Shown piece by piece: positions 33,361-41,780 of a stretch of 64,000 nucleotides of DNA. Made by a program: the position numbers and the translations under genes. The stretch is from Rhodospirillales bacterium (GTDB lineage: Bacteria; Pseudomonadota; Alphaproteobacteria; Rhodospirillales; Magnetospirillaceae), in NCBI GenBank assembly GCA_019455065.1, contig JACFNC010000004.1:248001-312000 (forward strand), written 5' to 3'. Each line of letters starts with the position of its first letter. Within the stretch, counting starts at the first letter, position 1. The notes beneath the pieces were generated by a model. That model was given only the letters and a program-made list of their open reading frames with translations, ran no database searches and was not told the origin of the DNA.

Positions 33361-34755
33361 TCACACCGCCCGTCGCAGGCCGCGCCGCACCTGGCGCGCG
33401 AAGGCGGCAAAGCGGGCGGCCCACGGGTCGGCCCCGACGCTGCGCAGGTGTGCGTAGCTGGCGACGGTGTTGCGGTAAACGATGCCGTCGTGATGCCCGT
33501 CGACCCCCATGCCGCGCAACACTTCGTAACCAAAGCTAAGGCCGCCCGGCAGCTTTTCGAGCGAGGAGTGGTGGAACTCATGGCCGGTCATCACGCCCGG
33601 GCCGCGCTCGACATGCGGCCACGGGAAGGCGTCCGTTTCCCGCAGCCGGACGTAGCCGCGCCCCTTCGGGCGGCGGTGCATCACCGTCTCGCCGGGCAGG
33701 GCGGCCACCATCTCGCGGCGCTCGCCGTTCCAGACGATGGCCTGCGACAGATACATCAGTCCGCCGCACTCGGCATAGACCGGAAGCCCCCCTTCGACGG
33801 CGGCGCGCACGCTGGCGCGCATCGTGCGGTTGGCCTCCAGGGCCTGCATGTGCGCCTCGGGAAAGCCGCCGCCGATGAACAGGCCGTCGAGGTCGGGGGG
33901 CAGGCGTTCGTCGCGCAGCATGTCGACGTCCACCAGGGCGGCGCCCGCCTGGGCCAGCGCCTCCAGGTCGTCCGGATAGTAGAAGCCGAAGGCGGCGTCG
34001 CGGGCGATGCCGATGCGCAGGTCGGGCGCCGGCAGGGGCGCGGCGCGGGGCGGGGCCGCGACGCCGAAGGGCGGTGCCGCCGAGGCGATGCCCAGCACGG
34101 CGTCGAGATCGACGTGACCGGCGATGGCTTGGGCGATCGCGTCGATCACGGTGGCCGCCTGCGCCGCCTCGTTGGTCGGCACCAGGCCGATGTGGCGTTC
34201 GACGATTTCGAGGGCCGGCGAGCGGGGGATGGCTCCCAGGATCGGGATGTCGGTGTAATGCTCGACCACCTGTCGCAGCTTCCGCTCGTGGCGGGGGCCG
34301 CTGACCTTGTTGAGGATCACGCCGGCGATGCGCACCGCGGGATCGAAGGTTTGGTAGCCGCGCAACAACGGGGCGATGCCGCGCGTCATGCCACCGGTGT
34401 CGATCACCAAGACGGCCGGGGCGTCGAGCAGCTTGGCCAGGGCCGCCGTGCAGTCCGCCCCTTCCAGATCGACGCCATCATAGAAACCCTTGTTGCCCTC
34501 GACGATGTTGACGTCGGCATCTGCCGCGTGGCGGGCGAAGGTCTCCCGCATGTCGGCCGGGGGCTGGGTGTAGAAGTCCAGGTTGCGACAGGTGCGGCCC
34601 GCCGCCTGGCTCAGCCACATGGGGTCGATATAGTCGGGCCCCTTCTTGAAGGGCTGCACCTTCAAGCCGCGCGCCGCCAGCGCCGCGCACAGCCCGATCG
34701 TCACCGTCGTCTTGCCGGAGGACTTGTGGGCGGCGCTGACGACGAAGCGCGCCAT
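33361..34755 (-). CDS. dsrN: DsrN, cobyrinate a,c-diamide synthase-like amidase
   Basis: CbiA-family glutamine-dependent amidase of 464 residues with an N-terminal P-loop (AAHKSSGKTTVTIG), the PFKKGPDYIDPMWLS segment and a C-terminal amidotransferase domain with the nucleophile Cys in ECGGLMYLS. In dsr clusters DsrN is thought to amidate siroheme for DsrAB. The Met at 34755 is used; the frame is open further upstream but runs into the preceding gene. It follows the TrpD-like gene by two bases. A corrinoid role cannot be excluded by sequence. Confidence 0.87.
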   Translation of the reverse strand: MARFVVSAAHKSSGKTTVTIGLCAALAARGLKVQPFKKGPDYIDPMWLSQAAGRTCRNLDFYTQPPADMRETFARHAADADVNIVEGNKGFYDGVDLEGADCTAALAKLLDAPAVLVIDTGGMTRGIAPLLRGYQTFDPAVRIAGVILNKVSGPRHERKLRQVVEHYTDIPILGAIPRSPALEIVERHIGLVPTNEAAQAATVIDAIAQAIAGHVDLDAVLGIASAAPPFGVAAPPRAAPLPAPDLRIGIARDAAFGFYYPDDLEALAQAGAALVDVDMLRDERLPPDLDGLFIGGGFPEAHMQALEANRTMRASVRAAVEGGLPVYAECGGLMYLSQAIVWNGERREMVAALPGETVMHRRPKGRGYVRLRETDAFPWPHVERGPGVMTGHEFHHSSLEKLPGGLSFGYEVLRGMGVDGHHDGIVYRNTVASYAHLRSVGADPWAARFAAFARQVRRGLRRAV

Positions 34756-34757
34756 CG

Positions 34758-35756
34758 TCAGGCGGCCCCCGCCAGCCGGTCGCGCCGGCGGCCTTCCCAC
34801 ATGGCCCTGGCCATGCCGTCGGCCTCTTCGATGCTGGCGGCGCGGCCGGTCAGCCGCAGCGCGATGGCGGCGGTGCCGGCCACGGTGGCTGCCGCGTAGG
34901 GATCGTCCGCGTCGCCGCGCCACACGGCGGCCAGCCGCGCAAGGTCGAGTTCCTCCTCGTATCTCGGCGCCTCGGTGACCAGCGGCGGCCAGTCCTCGTG
35001 GCGCATCGAGTCGCCGTGCAGGCTTTGTACGAGGCAGGGCTTCTCGGGGCGCCGCTCGGCCTCGCCCCCTTCGCCCTTGAACACGGCGAGGTTCGGCTGG
35101 CCCAGCAGCAGGGCCGCCTCCTGGTGGACGTTGCGATAGTTGGGATGAGCGACGCTCACCACCTCCGCAGGCGCGCGGAAGGGGTTGATCATGCGGGCGA
35201 CGGTATGGATCGGCGAGCGCAGGCCGAGCAGGGCACGCAACCCCATGACCTCGTGCAGTCGGGGGCAAAGATGCTCGAGCCTCATATAGCCGAGACTATG
35301 CGCGCCGATATGGCGGGCCGCCTCGTCCAGCGAGGTGGCGACCGGAAGGCCGAGGGCGGCGAACGCCTGGCTGGTGTAGACGCGGTTTGCGGTGTGCCCC
35401 TCGGCGCCGTGCATGAAGACGCGCAGGCCGTTCTCGGCCAGCAGCAGCGCGGACAGGACGTACCAGGGCAGGCGGCGCGCCTTGCCCGCATAGGAGGGCC
35501 AGTCGAGATCGACCGAGGCCGCGGGCGCGGCGCCCATGAAATCGCGGATGGCCTCGACGAAACCGGCCACTTCTTCCGGCGTCTCGGTCTTCACCCGCAG
35601 CAGGCAGAGAAAGGCCCCGAGCTGCACCGGCTCGACCTCGCCACGCAGCACCATGCCCACGGCCGCCCGGGTCTCCTCCCGGGTGAGGGGGCGGGACAGA
35701 TTCGGCCCTTTGCCGAGAATACGGACGTATTGGGCGAAGGGATGCTCTGCGGTCAT
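34758..35756 (-). CDS. TrpD-like (anthranilate phosphoribosyltransferase-fold) protein
   Basis: Protein of 332 residues of the YbiB/TrpD-like glycosyltransferase family, with an N-terminal helical bundle (PLTREETRAAVGMVLRGEVE) and the later NPFRAPAEVVSVAHPNYRNV. The canonical TrpD phosphoribosyl-diphosphate loop with KHGNR is replaced by FMHGAEGHTANR, so catalysis of the TrpD reaction is doubtful. The Met at 35756 is preferred. It sits between dsrP and dsrN, where the Allochromatium dsr cluster has none. YbiB-type proteins bind nucleic acid, so a regulatory role is one option. Confidence 0.78.
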   Translation of the reverse strand: MTAEHPFAQYVRILGKGPNLSRPLTREETRAAVGMVLRGEVEPVQLGAFLCLLRVKTETPEEVAGFVEAIRDFMGAAPAASVDLDWPSYAGKARRLPWYVLSALLLAENGLRVFMHGAEGHTANRVYTSQAFAALGLPVATSLDEAARHIGAHSLGYMRLEHLCPRLHEVMGLRALLGLRSPIHTVARMINPFRAPAEVVSVAHPNYRNVHQEAALLLGQPNLAVFKGEGGEAERRPEKPCLVQSLHGDSMRHEDWPPLVTEAPRYEEELDLARLAAVWRGDADDPYAAATVAGTAAIALRLTGRAASIEEADGMARAMWEGRRRDRLAGAA

Positions 35757-35808
35757 CGGATGCCTCATGCTACGCACTGTTCGGCGCTTCGCGCGGCCCT
35801 ACCCCCGA

Positions 35809-35832
35809 CCCTCTCCCGCCGGCGGGAGAGGG
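35809..35832. repeat. 24-bp perfect palindrome between dsrP and the TrpD-like gene
   Basis: CCCTCTCCCGCC is followed directly by its complement GGCGGGAGAGGG, two bases outside the dsrP stop. Sequences of this kind recur between genes of many Alphaproteobacteria as a third REP-like type. The transcript hairpin could stabilise dsrABEFHCMKLJOP mRNA or lower readthrough. Confidence 0.7.
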
Positions 35833-35834
35833 CG

Positions 35835-37025
35835 TCAGCCCTCGTCGGCCAGGCTGACGGGAAGGAAGCGTAGCACCGTGGCGCCGACCGCCACAATCGC
35901 CATGGCGAGGGCGAATCCGCTGATTCCCAACATCGTTTCGGCGGCCGTCGGCGAATACGCCGCCACCTGGCCATCGAAGAAGCCGCTCGCCACCACCTCC
36001 ATGCCGGGGAAGATTTCAAGCGGGTAGGCCTGCCCGCCGATGATGATGACGTAGACCTGCGCCAGGCCGCCGACGATCACCAGCAGCGAGGCCAGGGCGA
36101 CGTTGGCGCGGCTGGCCGACAGCCCGGGATGGAACAGCAGGGCCATGGGGAGGAGGCTGCCCAGCACGATCTGCACGCCCCAGAACAGGAAGGTGTAGAT
36201 GCCACCGTCCCGCAGGATGAACGCCTCGATGCCGTGGCGCTCGGTGATGTACAGGTTGGTCAGGTGCTGAACGGCGACGAAATACAGCACGGCGGCGATG
36301 AACACCCCCAGCAGGTTCTTCAGGATGCGCACGATCCCGTCGCCCAGCGGGCGGTCGGTCCAGCGATAGGCGGCCATCAGCACCAGGATGAAGATGGCAA
36401 GGCCGAACGAGAACGACATGGCGATGAACAGCGGCGCCATGACAGCCGAGTTGTAGGCGTCCCGCGCCACCAGGAAGCCGAAGATCGAACCCGTGCCGGT
36501 GGTCAGGATCAGGCGCCACAGGAAGGCGGCGAAGCCGGCCGGCTTCACCCATCCGCCCATCCGCCGGTCCATCAGCATCCACAGATAGACGGCCACCACC
36601 GCGAAGAAGCCCGTGTAGAGGATGACGTTCCAGGCGAAGATGGATTTGAAGTTGAAGTGCGTCATCGCCACGGTCAGGCGGTCCGGCCGGCCCAGGTCGA
36701 GAACCAGGACCATGAGGCCGCCGACCAGCAGCGCCAAAGCCAGCAGGCCGGACAGCGGCGCCAGCGGCTTGTAGGCCGTCTTGCCGAACACCGAGCCGAT
36801 GGAGGCGACGTTCAGGGCGCCCGAGGCGGCGACGATGAGGAACACGGCGAACACGTGCGGCATGCCCCAGACCACCTGGTTGCTCATGCCCGTCACGTAG
36901 TGGCCGTTGTGCTCCATGTACCATGCCGAGCCCAGGCCGATCGCGATCAGCGCGCCAAGCCCGCCGAGCAACGTCATCCAGCCGGGCGTCAGCCCCTGCA
37001 CTTCGCTGTAGGCGACGGTCTTCAT
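35835..37025 (-). CDS. dsrP: DsrP, NrfD-like quinone-interacting membrane subunit
   Basis: NrfD/PsrC-type membrane protein of 396 residues with about ten helices, starting MKTVAYSEVQGLTPGWMTLL. Typical segments are DLGRPDRLTVAMTHFNFKSI and LFWGVQIVLGSLLPMALLFH. In DsrMKJOP it links the periplasmic DsrO/DsrJ side to the quinone pool. It starts two bases after the dsrO stop, indicating tight coupling. Confidence 0.93.
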   Translation of the reverse strand: MKTVAYSEVQGLTPGWMTLLGGLGALIAIGLGSAWYMEHNGHYVTGMSNQVVWGMPHVFAVFLIVAASGALNVASIGSVFGKTAYKPLAPLSGLLALALLVGGLMVLVLDLGRPDRLTVAMTHFNFKSIFAWNVILYTGFFAVVAVYLWMLMDRRMGGWVKPAGFAAFLWRLILTTGTGSIFGFLVARDAYNSAVMAPLFIAMSFSFGLAIFILVLMAAYRWTDRPLGDGIVRILKNLLGVFIAAVLYFVAVQHLTNLYITERHGIEAFILRDGGIYTFLFWGVQIVLGSLLPMALLFHPGLSASRANVALASLLVIVGGLAQVYVIIIGGQAYPLEIFPGMEVVASGFFDGQVAAYSPTAAETMLGISGFALAMAIVAVGATVLRFLPVSLADEG

Positions 37026-37027
37026 CG

Positions 37028-37771
37028 TCAAATCCCCTGATAGCGCACGCCGGTGTCGAGCCCGAGATCGGCGCGCAACTGGGTGGTGGCGTAGGTTTTC
37101 ACCCGCTGGGCGATCTCGCTCTTGGGATCGTTGAGGTCGCCGAACAGCATGGCGCCGTTGCCGTTGCTGCGGCATGACTCGACGCAGGCGGGCAGTCCGC
37201 CGGCGTCGACCCGGGCGACGCAAAGATTGCAGCCTTCGACGGTGCCGACGCCGCGTGGTACGTCGGGCCGCTGATCTTCGACGTCCTCGTGGACGAACGA
37301 GCGCGCCTTGTACGGGCAGGCCATCATGCAGTAGCGGCAGCCGATGCAGGTGTGCCGGTCGACCAGCACGATGCCGTCGGCCCGCTTGAAGGATGCTCCG
37401 GTCGGGCACACGTCGACGCAGGGCGGATTGGCGCAGTGCTGGCACATCATCGGCAGCGAATGGGTGGCGCCGGTGGTCTCGTTGCGCAGTTCGATCTTGC
37501 GGATCCACTGCGGATCGGTGGCCGGCCGGCCGTGACCCGAGATTCCGTTCTCGGTGCGGCAGGCGCTGACGCAGGCCGTGCAGTCGGTGGTGCAGCGGGT
37601 GGTGTCGACGAGCAGGCCCCAGCGCTGCGTCGCCGAGGCCGGCTGGTCGGCGGGCCGTGGCGCGGCGGCCGCCGGAATGCTCATAAGGGTGACGCCGGGG
37701 GCCAGGGTCACCACGGCGGCGGCCGCCTTCAGGAAGTCCCGGCGGCCGGCGTCGCAAGCCTTGTTGCTCAT
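37028..37771 (-). CDS. dsrO: DsrO, periplasmic Fe-S subunit
   Basis: Ferredoxin-like protein of 247 residues with a twin-arginine signal (AGRRDFLKAAAAVVTLAPG). Cysteine groups follow: CTTDCTACVSAC, CQHCANPPCVDVC, CIGCRYCMMAC and CNLC...CVESC. The Met at 37771 is preferred because ggagg lies upstream and it places the RR motif correctly. It is exported by Tat and works with DsrJ and DsrP in the DsrMKJOP complex. Confidence 0.93.
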   Translation of the reverse strand: MSNKACDAGRRDFLKAAAAVVTLAPGVTLMSIPAAAAPRPADQPASATQRWGLLVDTTRCTTDCTACVSACRTENGISGHGRPATDPQWIRKIELRNETTGATHSLPMMCQHCANPPCVDVCPTGASFKRADGIVLVDRHTCIGCRYCMMACPYKARSFVHEDVEDQRPDVPRGVGTVEGCNLCVARVDAGGLPACVESCRSNGNGAMLFGDLNDPKSEIAQRVKTYATTQLRADLGLDTGVRYQGI

Positions 37772-37790
37772 GGCGTCCAATCCTCCGGTC

Positions 37791-38264
37791 TCAACGGGCC
37801 GCCTGGCGGCCGGGAACCTCCGGCGTGCTGGCGTGGCACTGGAAGCAGTCGATGCGTACCGCGGCATAGCTGTGACAGGCGTTGCAGAAGTGCTGCTCGC
37901 TCTTGATGGTCACCGGTTTGCCGTCCGTTCCATCGACCGCGTGGCAGGAGATGCATTCCTTGAGGCTGTGCCGGGTGGTCCGGATGCCCTGCCGCATCGT
38001 CGCATCGCGCTGATGGCCGAGGAACTCCATGTGGTAGCGGCGCATCAGCTGCGGCTCCTCGACGCATTTCTCGCCCTTGGCCTTCGGAATCGCGGGCAGG
38101 GGCACGCCCTCGGCGACGGCGGGGGCGGTCGTGAGAACCGCGAAGAGGACTCCCAACAAGCCGAGGGCGATACGCACCTTCCTCGTCATTCCCGCGCAAG
38201 CGGGAATCCATTCGCCACCTGTTATGGGCTCCCGCTTGCGCGGGAGCGACGAAAAAGGAGCCAT
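37791..38264 (-). CDS. dsrJ: DsrJ, triheme cytochrome c with a repeat-extended N-terminus
   Basis: Cytochrome c subunit of DsrMKJOP with three CxxCH sites (CISCH, CNACH, CFQCH). The best ribosome-binding site (ggggag) precedes an ATG at 38264, five bases after the dsrL stop, which gives 157 residues. A family 2 repeat lies in frame within the first codons and encodes SLPRKREPITGGEWIPACAG. After it comes the normal signal peptide MTRKVRIALGLLGVLFAV, which could itself start at 38189 inside the repeat edge but has no good ribosome-binding site. The product is then either an extended signal peptide or a reinitiated normal one. Confidence 0.85.
   Translation of the reverse strand: MAPFSSLPRKREPITGGEWIPACAGMTRKVRIALGLLGVLFAVLTTAPAVAEGVPLPAIPKAKGEKCVEEPQLMRRYHMEFLGHQRDATMRQGIRTTRHSLKECISCHAVDGTDGKPVTIKSEQHFCNACHSYAAVRIDCFQCHASTPEVPGRQAAR
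38184..38251. repeat. Palindromic repeat, family 2, copy 2, inside the dsrJ 5' end
   Basis: Begins cgtcattcccgcgcaagcgg and ends gcttgcgcgggagcgacg-like, so the two ends are inverted. It is the same type as 3977-4055. It contains no stop codon in the dsrJ frame and supplies the internal ATG at 38189 through its terminal catt. Confidence 0.75.
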
Positions 38265-38269
38265 CGCGC

Positions 38270-40225
38270 CTACTCCCCAAGCCCCATCTGGATGTAGCCG
38301 GTCGGACAGACTTCGCTGCAGATGTGGCAGCCGATGCACTTCGAGTATTCGGTGTAGACGTAGCGGCCCACCGACCGTTCCGCCTTCGGCACCCGCTGCA
38401 CCGCGGTCTGCGGGCAGAAAACGACGCAGTTGTCGCACTCGAAGCACATGCCGCAGCTCATGCACCGCTTCGATTCGGCGAGGATTTCCTTTTCGTCGAG
38501 GGTGGCGAGGCGTTCCTCGAAATCACCCAGAACCTTGTCGGGGTCGACGTGCCGCTCCTGGCGTTTGTGGCGCGGCGTGTGTTGGAAATGCCCCAGGAAC
38601 ATCTCGTCTGCGGGGATGACCTCCTGCTCGGCCCGGTTCTCGAAGTTATGCACCGCGAACTTGGCATTAGCGGTCCCGCGCGTCGGCTGGTGGTCGTACT
38701 CGAAGGGCGACAGGCCGACCTCCTTGAGCTTCTCCAGCAGGTTGAAGTGACGCTTGTCGACCTTGGGACGGCGCGGCAGTTCCTCGCCCTTGAGGTGAGT
38801 GTCGATGCCTTCGGCGGCGATGGCGCCGTGGCCGATGGCCGTGGTCAGCAGGTGCGGGCGCACGATGTCGCCGCCGACGAACTGGTTCTTCTTGCCGGAA
38901 ACGCGGAAGTTCTTGTCGGCGTCGATGAACGTCTTGCCGTTGTCCAGCGCCTCGATGCCTTCCAGCTTGCCGTACTGGCCGATGGCGATGACCAGCAGGT
39001 CGAAATCGAGCGTGAATTCCGTTCCGGCCACCGGTTCGGGAGTCATGCCCTTCATCGTGCACTGGCACATCTTCAAAGCTACGGCGCGGCCCGAGGCGTC
39101 CTTGACGATTTCGAGGGGCATGACGCCGGCCTTCAGGACCACGCCTTCATGTTTGGCGTCGGCCACCTCGCGCGGTGTCGCGAACATCTTGTCCTCGGTG
39201 AACAGCGACGTCAGTGTGACTTGCGGCAGCGTCTTTTTCGCGGTGGCGGGGATGGTCTGCGACAAACCGTCGCTGGCGGCCACCACTTCCGGCAGGTCGT
39301 CACCCGACAGGCCGGCGACGGCGCCCAGCCGGCGCGCCACGCAGGAGACGTCGATCGAGGTGTCGCCACCGCCGATCACCACGACGCGCGGCGACACAGC
39401 CTTCAGGCGGCCTTCGTTGAAGGCGCGAAGATAGCCGACGGCGGAAACGACGTTGGGCGCGTCGGTGCCGGCAACGCCGGGCAACTGGCGGCCGTTCTGG
39501 GCGCCGATCGCCCAGAAGATGGCGTCGAACTGGCTTTCCAGGTCGGCGAGGCTGATGTCGCGGCCGATGCGGGTGTTGGTGCGGGCTTCGACGCCGGTCT
39601 CCAGAATTCTGTTTATTTCCGCGTCGAGCACGTCGCGCGGCGTGCGGTAGCCGGGGATGCCGTAGCGCATCATGCCGCCCAGCTTCTCGTTGCCCTCGAA
39701 CACCGTCACCGAATGGCCGCGCCGGCGCAGTTGCCAGGCCGCCGACAGGCCGCCCGGCCCGCCGCCGATGACGGCGACCTTCTTGCCGGTTTCCACTTCG
39801 GGCTTGTCGAGCTTGAGGCCGTTCTTGATCGCCCAGTCGCCGATGTAGTGTTCGGTCGCGTTGATGCCGAGATGGTCTTCGACCTCGTTCCGGTTGCAGC
39901 CGGTCTCGCAGGGGGCGGGGCAGACGCGGCCCATCACGGCGGGGAAGGGATTGGCCTCGACCATGCGGCGGAACAGGTATTCCTGCCACGCCATGCCGGC
40001 CGGCGGCTTCTCGATGCCACGAACGATGTCGAACCAGCCGCGGATGTCGTGGCCCGAGGGGCAGCTTCCCTGGCAAGGCGGCGTGCGCTGGACGTAGGTC
40101 GGGCATTTGTGCGACCAGCTGGCCTGGAAGATCTCTTCCTGCCAGGGGCGATGCTTGTGGTCGCCATCCTTGAACCGCCGCCAGCTAAGGGCGGTGGAGG
40201 TGGTCGCAGCCGTTTGTTCTGCCAT
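38270..40225 (-). CDS. dsrL: DsrL, iron-sulfur flavoprotein NAD(P)H oxidoreductase
   Basis: Glutamate-synthase small-subunit-like protein of 651 residues. N-terminal cysteine groups PCQGSCPSGHDI and VCPAPCETGC bind Fe-S clusters. FAD and NAD(P)-binding motifs are VIGGGPGGLSAAW and VIGGGDTSIDVSC. The C-terminus adds two ferredoxin clusters, CMSCGMCFECDNC and CIGCHICSEVC. DsrL is the electron acceptor of DsrAB in sulfur oxidisers. Its presence, with dsrEFH and without dsrD, marks the cluster as oxidative. The Met at 40225 is chosen over 40255. Confidence 0.93.
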   Translation of the reverse strand: MAEQTAATTSTALSWRRFKDGDHKHRPWQEEIFQASWSHKCPTYVQRTPPCQGSCPSGHDIRGWFDIVRGIEKPPAGMAWQEYLFRRMVEANPFPAVMGRVCPAPCETGCNRNEVEDHLGINATEHYIGDWAIKNGLKLDKPEVETGKKVAVIGGGPGGLSAAWQLRRRGHSVTVFEGNEKLGGMMRYGIPGYRTPRDVLDAEINRILETGVEARTNTRIGRDISLADLESQFDAIFWAIGAQNGRQLPGVAGTDAPNVVSAVGYLRAFNEGRLKAVSPRVVVIGGGDTSIDVSCVARRLGAVAGLSGDDLPEVVAASDGLSQTIPATAKKTLPQVTLTSLFTEDKMFATPREVADAKHEGVVLKAGVMPLEIVKDASGRAVALKMCQCTMKGMTPEPVAGTEFTLDFDLLVIAIGQYGKLEGIEALDNGKTFIDADKNFRVSGKKNQFVGGDIVRPHLLTTAIGHGAIAAEGIDTHLKGEELPRRPKVDKRHFNLLEKLKEVGLSPFEYDHQPTRGTANAKFAVHNFENRAEQEVIPADEMFLGHFQHTPRHKRQERHVDPDKVLGDFEERLATLDEKEILAESKRCMSCGMCFECDNCVVFCPQTAVQRVPKAERSVGRYVYTEYSKCIGCHICSEVCPTGYIQMGLGE

Positions 40226-40268
40226 CGTCGTCTCCCTTGAACCGTGCGGGTGCATCCGCTCCCGCCCT

Positions 40269-41759
40269 CTAATCGTTGTTTCCCAAGAGGATCGCCTTGC
40301 TGACGAGCTGATGGACGCTGACGATCATGTCCATCTCGAAGCCGTACTTGGGCAGCACCTTGGTGAACTGGCTTTTGCAGATGGCGCAGATCGCGGCCAT
40401 GTGCGTCACCCCTTCCTGCTCGACCACCGCCTTCAGCGCCTCGGCGCGCGGCTGCGCGCCCTTGACGCGAATCTCCATCAGGTCGTCGGTCAGCAACCCG
40501 CCGCCGCCGCCGCAACAGAACGTCTTTTCCCCGATGGTGTCCGGGTGCATGTCGACGAATTTCGGCACACAGGCCGCGATCACCTCGCGCGGGATGCCGA
40601 ACTGGCCGCCCGGCATGTCGCCCATGCGGCTGGCGCGGGCGACGTTGCAGGAATCATGGAAGGTCAGCACCATCCCCTGATTGCCCGACTTGTCGAGCTT
40701 GATGCCGCCGCGCTTGATGAGGTCGTGGGTGAACTCGAGGATATGCTGCGGCCGCGGATAGCGCGGATCGAGGAAGTCCCAGGGCCCGGCCAGGGTGTTC
40801 AGGAAGCTGTAGGCGACGCGCCAGGCGTGGCCGCATTCGCCGAAGATGATGCGCTTCACCTTCAGCTCGATGGCCGCCTCGCGAATACGCCGCGCCACCC
40901 GAACCATGTTTTCGTAGGAGCCGATGAACATGGCGAAGTTGGCCGCCTCGGAGGCCTTCGACGAAAGGGTCCAACTCACGCCCGCCTGATGGAAAACCTT
41001 GGCGTAGCCGATCAGTCCGTCGACATGCGGCTCGGCGAAGAAGTCGGCGGACGGGGTGACCAACAATACGTCGGCACCCTCGACGTCCAAGGGAAACAGA
41101 ACGTCGTGCCCGGTCTCGTCCTTCACGTCTTCGGCCAGCCCTTCCAACGTGTCGGCGAGGGCCGGCTCGGGCAGGCCCAGGTTGTTGCCGATCTTGTGGA
41201 CCTTGCCGATGATCTCGTTGCAATACTTTTGGCCGAGGCCGATGTGGTCCATCACCTCGCGCGCCGCCATCGACACCTCGGCGGTGTCGATGCCGTAGGG
41301 GCAAAACACCGAGCAGCGGCGGCACTGCGAGCATTGGTGGAAATAGCTGTACCAGTCGTCCAGCATCTCCCTGGTCAGGTCCTTGGCTCCGACCAGTTGC
41401 GGGAACAGCTTGCCGCCGAGGGTGAAATGCTTGCGGTAGACCGAACGGAACAGATCCTGCCGCGCCACCGGCATGTTCTTGGGATCGCCGGTGCCCAGGA
41501 AGTAATGGCACTTGTCGGTGCAGGCGCCGCACTTCACGCAGGCGTCCATATAGACCTGCAGCGAGCGATACTTGCCGAGCAGGTCGCCCATCTTGGCGAT
41601 GGCCTTGTCGTGCCAGTCCTCGACCAGTTCGCCGGGGAAGCCCAGGGCCTCCTGATGGGCCGGGGCGGCGACGAACGGCTTGAGATGCGCGCTCGCGCCG
41701 GGCGCCAGCTCGGGCGTTTTCGGAATGTCGTTCAGGACCGGAACTTCAAAGTCAGCCAC
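40269..41759 (-). CDS. dsrK: DsrK, HdrD-like Fe-S subunit
   Basis: Cytoplasmic Fe-S protein of 496 residues related to heterodisulfide reductase subunit D. Two [4Fe-4S] motifs, CVKCGACTDKC and CSQCRRCSVFC, are followed by the catalytic CCG-type cysteines in HDSCNVAR and TFCCGGGGGLL. It is thought to act on the DsrC trisulfide or disulfide and to pass electrons to DsrM. Confidence 0.94.
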   Translation of the reverse strand: MADFEVPVLNDIPKTPELAPGASAHLKPFVAAPAHQEALGFPGELVEDWHDKAIAKMGDLLGKYRSLQVYMDACVKCGACTDKCHYFLGTGDPKNMPVARQDLFRSVYRKHFTLGGKLFPQLVGAKDLTREMLDDWYSYFHQCSQCRRCSVFCPYGIDTAEVSMAAREVMDHIGLGQKYCNEIIGKVHKIGNNLGLPEPALADTLEGLAEDVKDETGHDVLFPLDVEGADVLLVTPSADFFAEPHVDGLIGYAKVFHQAGVSWTLSSKASEAANFAMFIGSYENMVRVARRIREAAIELKVKRIIFGECGHAWRVAYSFLNTLAGPWDFLDPRYPRPQHILEFTHDLIKRGGIKLDKSGNQGMVLTFHDSCNVARASRMGDMPGGQFGIPREVIAACVPKFVDMHPDTIGEKTFCCGGGGGLLTDDLMEIRVKGAQPRAEALKAVVEQEGVTHMAAICAICKSQFTKVLPKYGFEMDMIVSVHQLVSKAILLGNND

Positions 41760-41780
41760 GCTTGATCCTCCCGGTCGCTA

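Noticed and set aside
32365-34899. An 844-codon plus-strand reading frame opposite the ABC ATPase and dsrN
   Set aside because: It spans two real minus-strand genes and their gap, which is not plausible for a real gene, and shows no motif.
34756-35268. Upstream extension of dsrN
   Set aside because: The extra 171 codons overlap the TrpD-like gene and have an antisense-like composition. The CbiA P-loop starts right after the Met at 34755.
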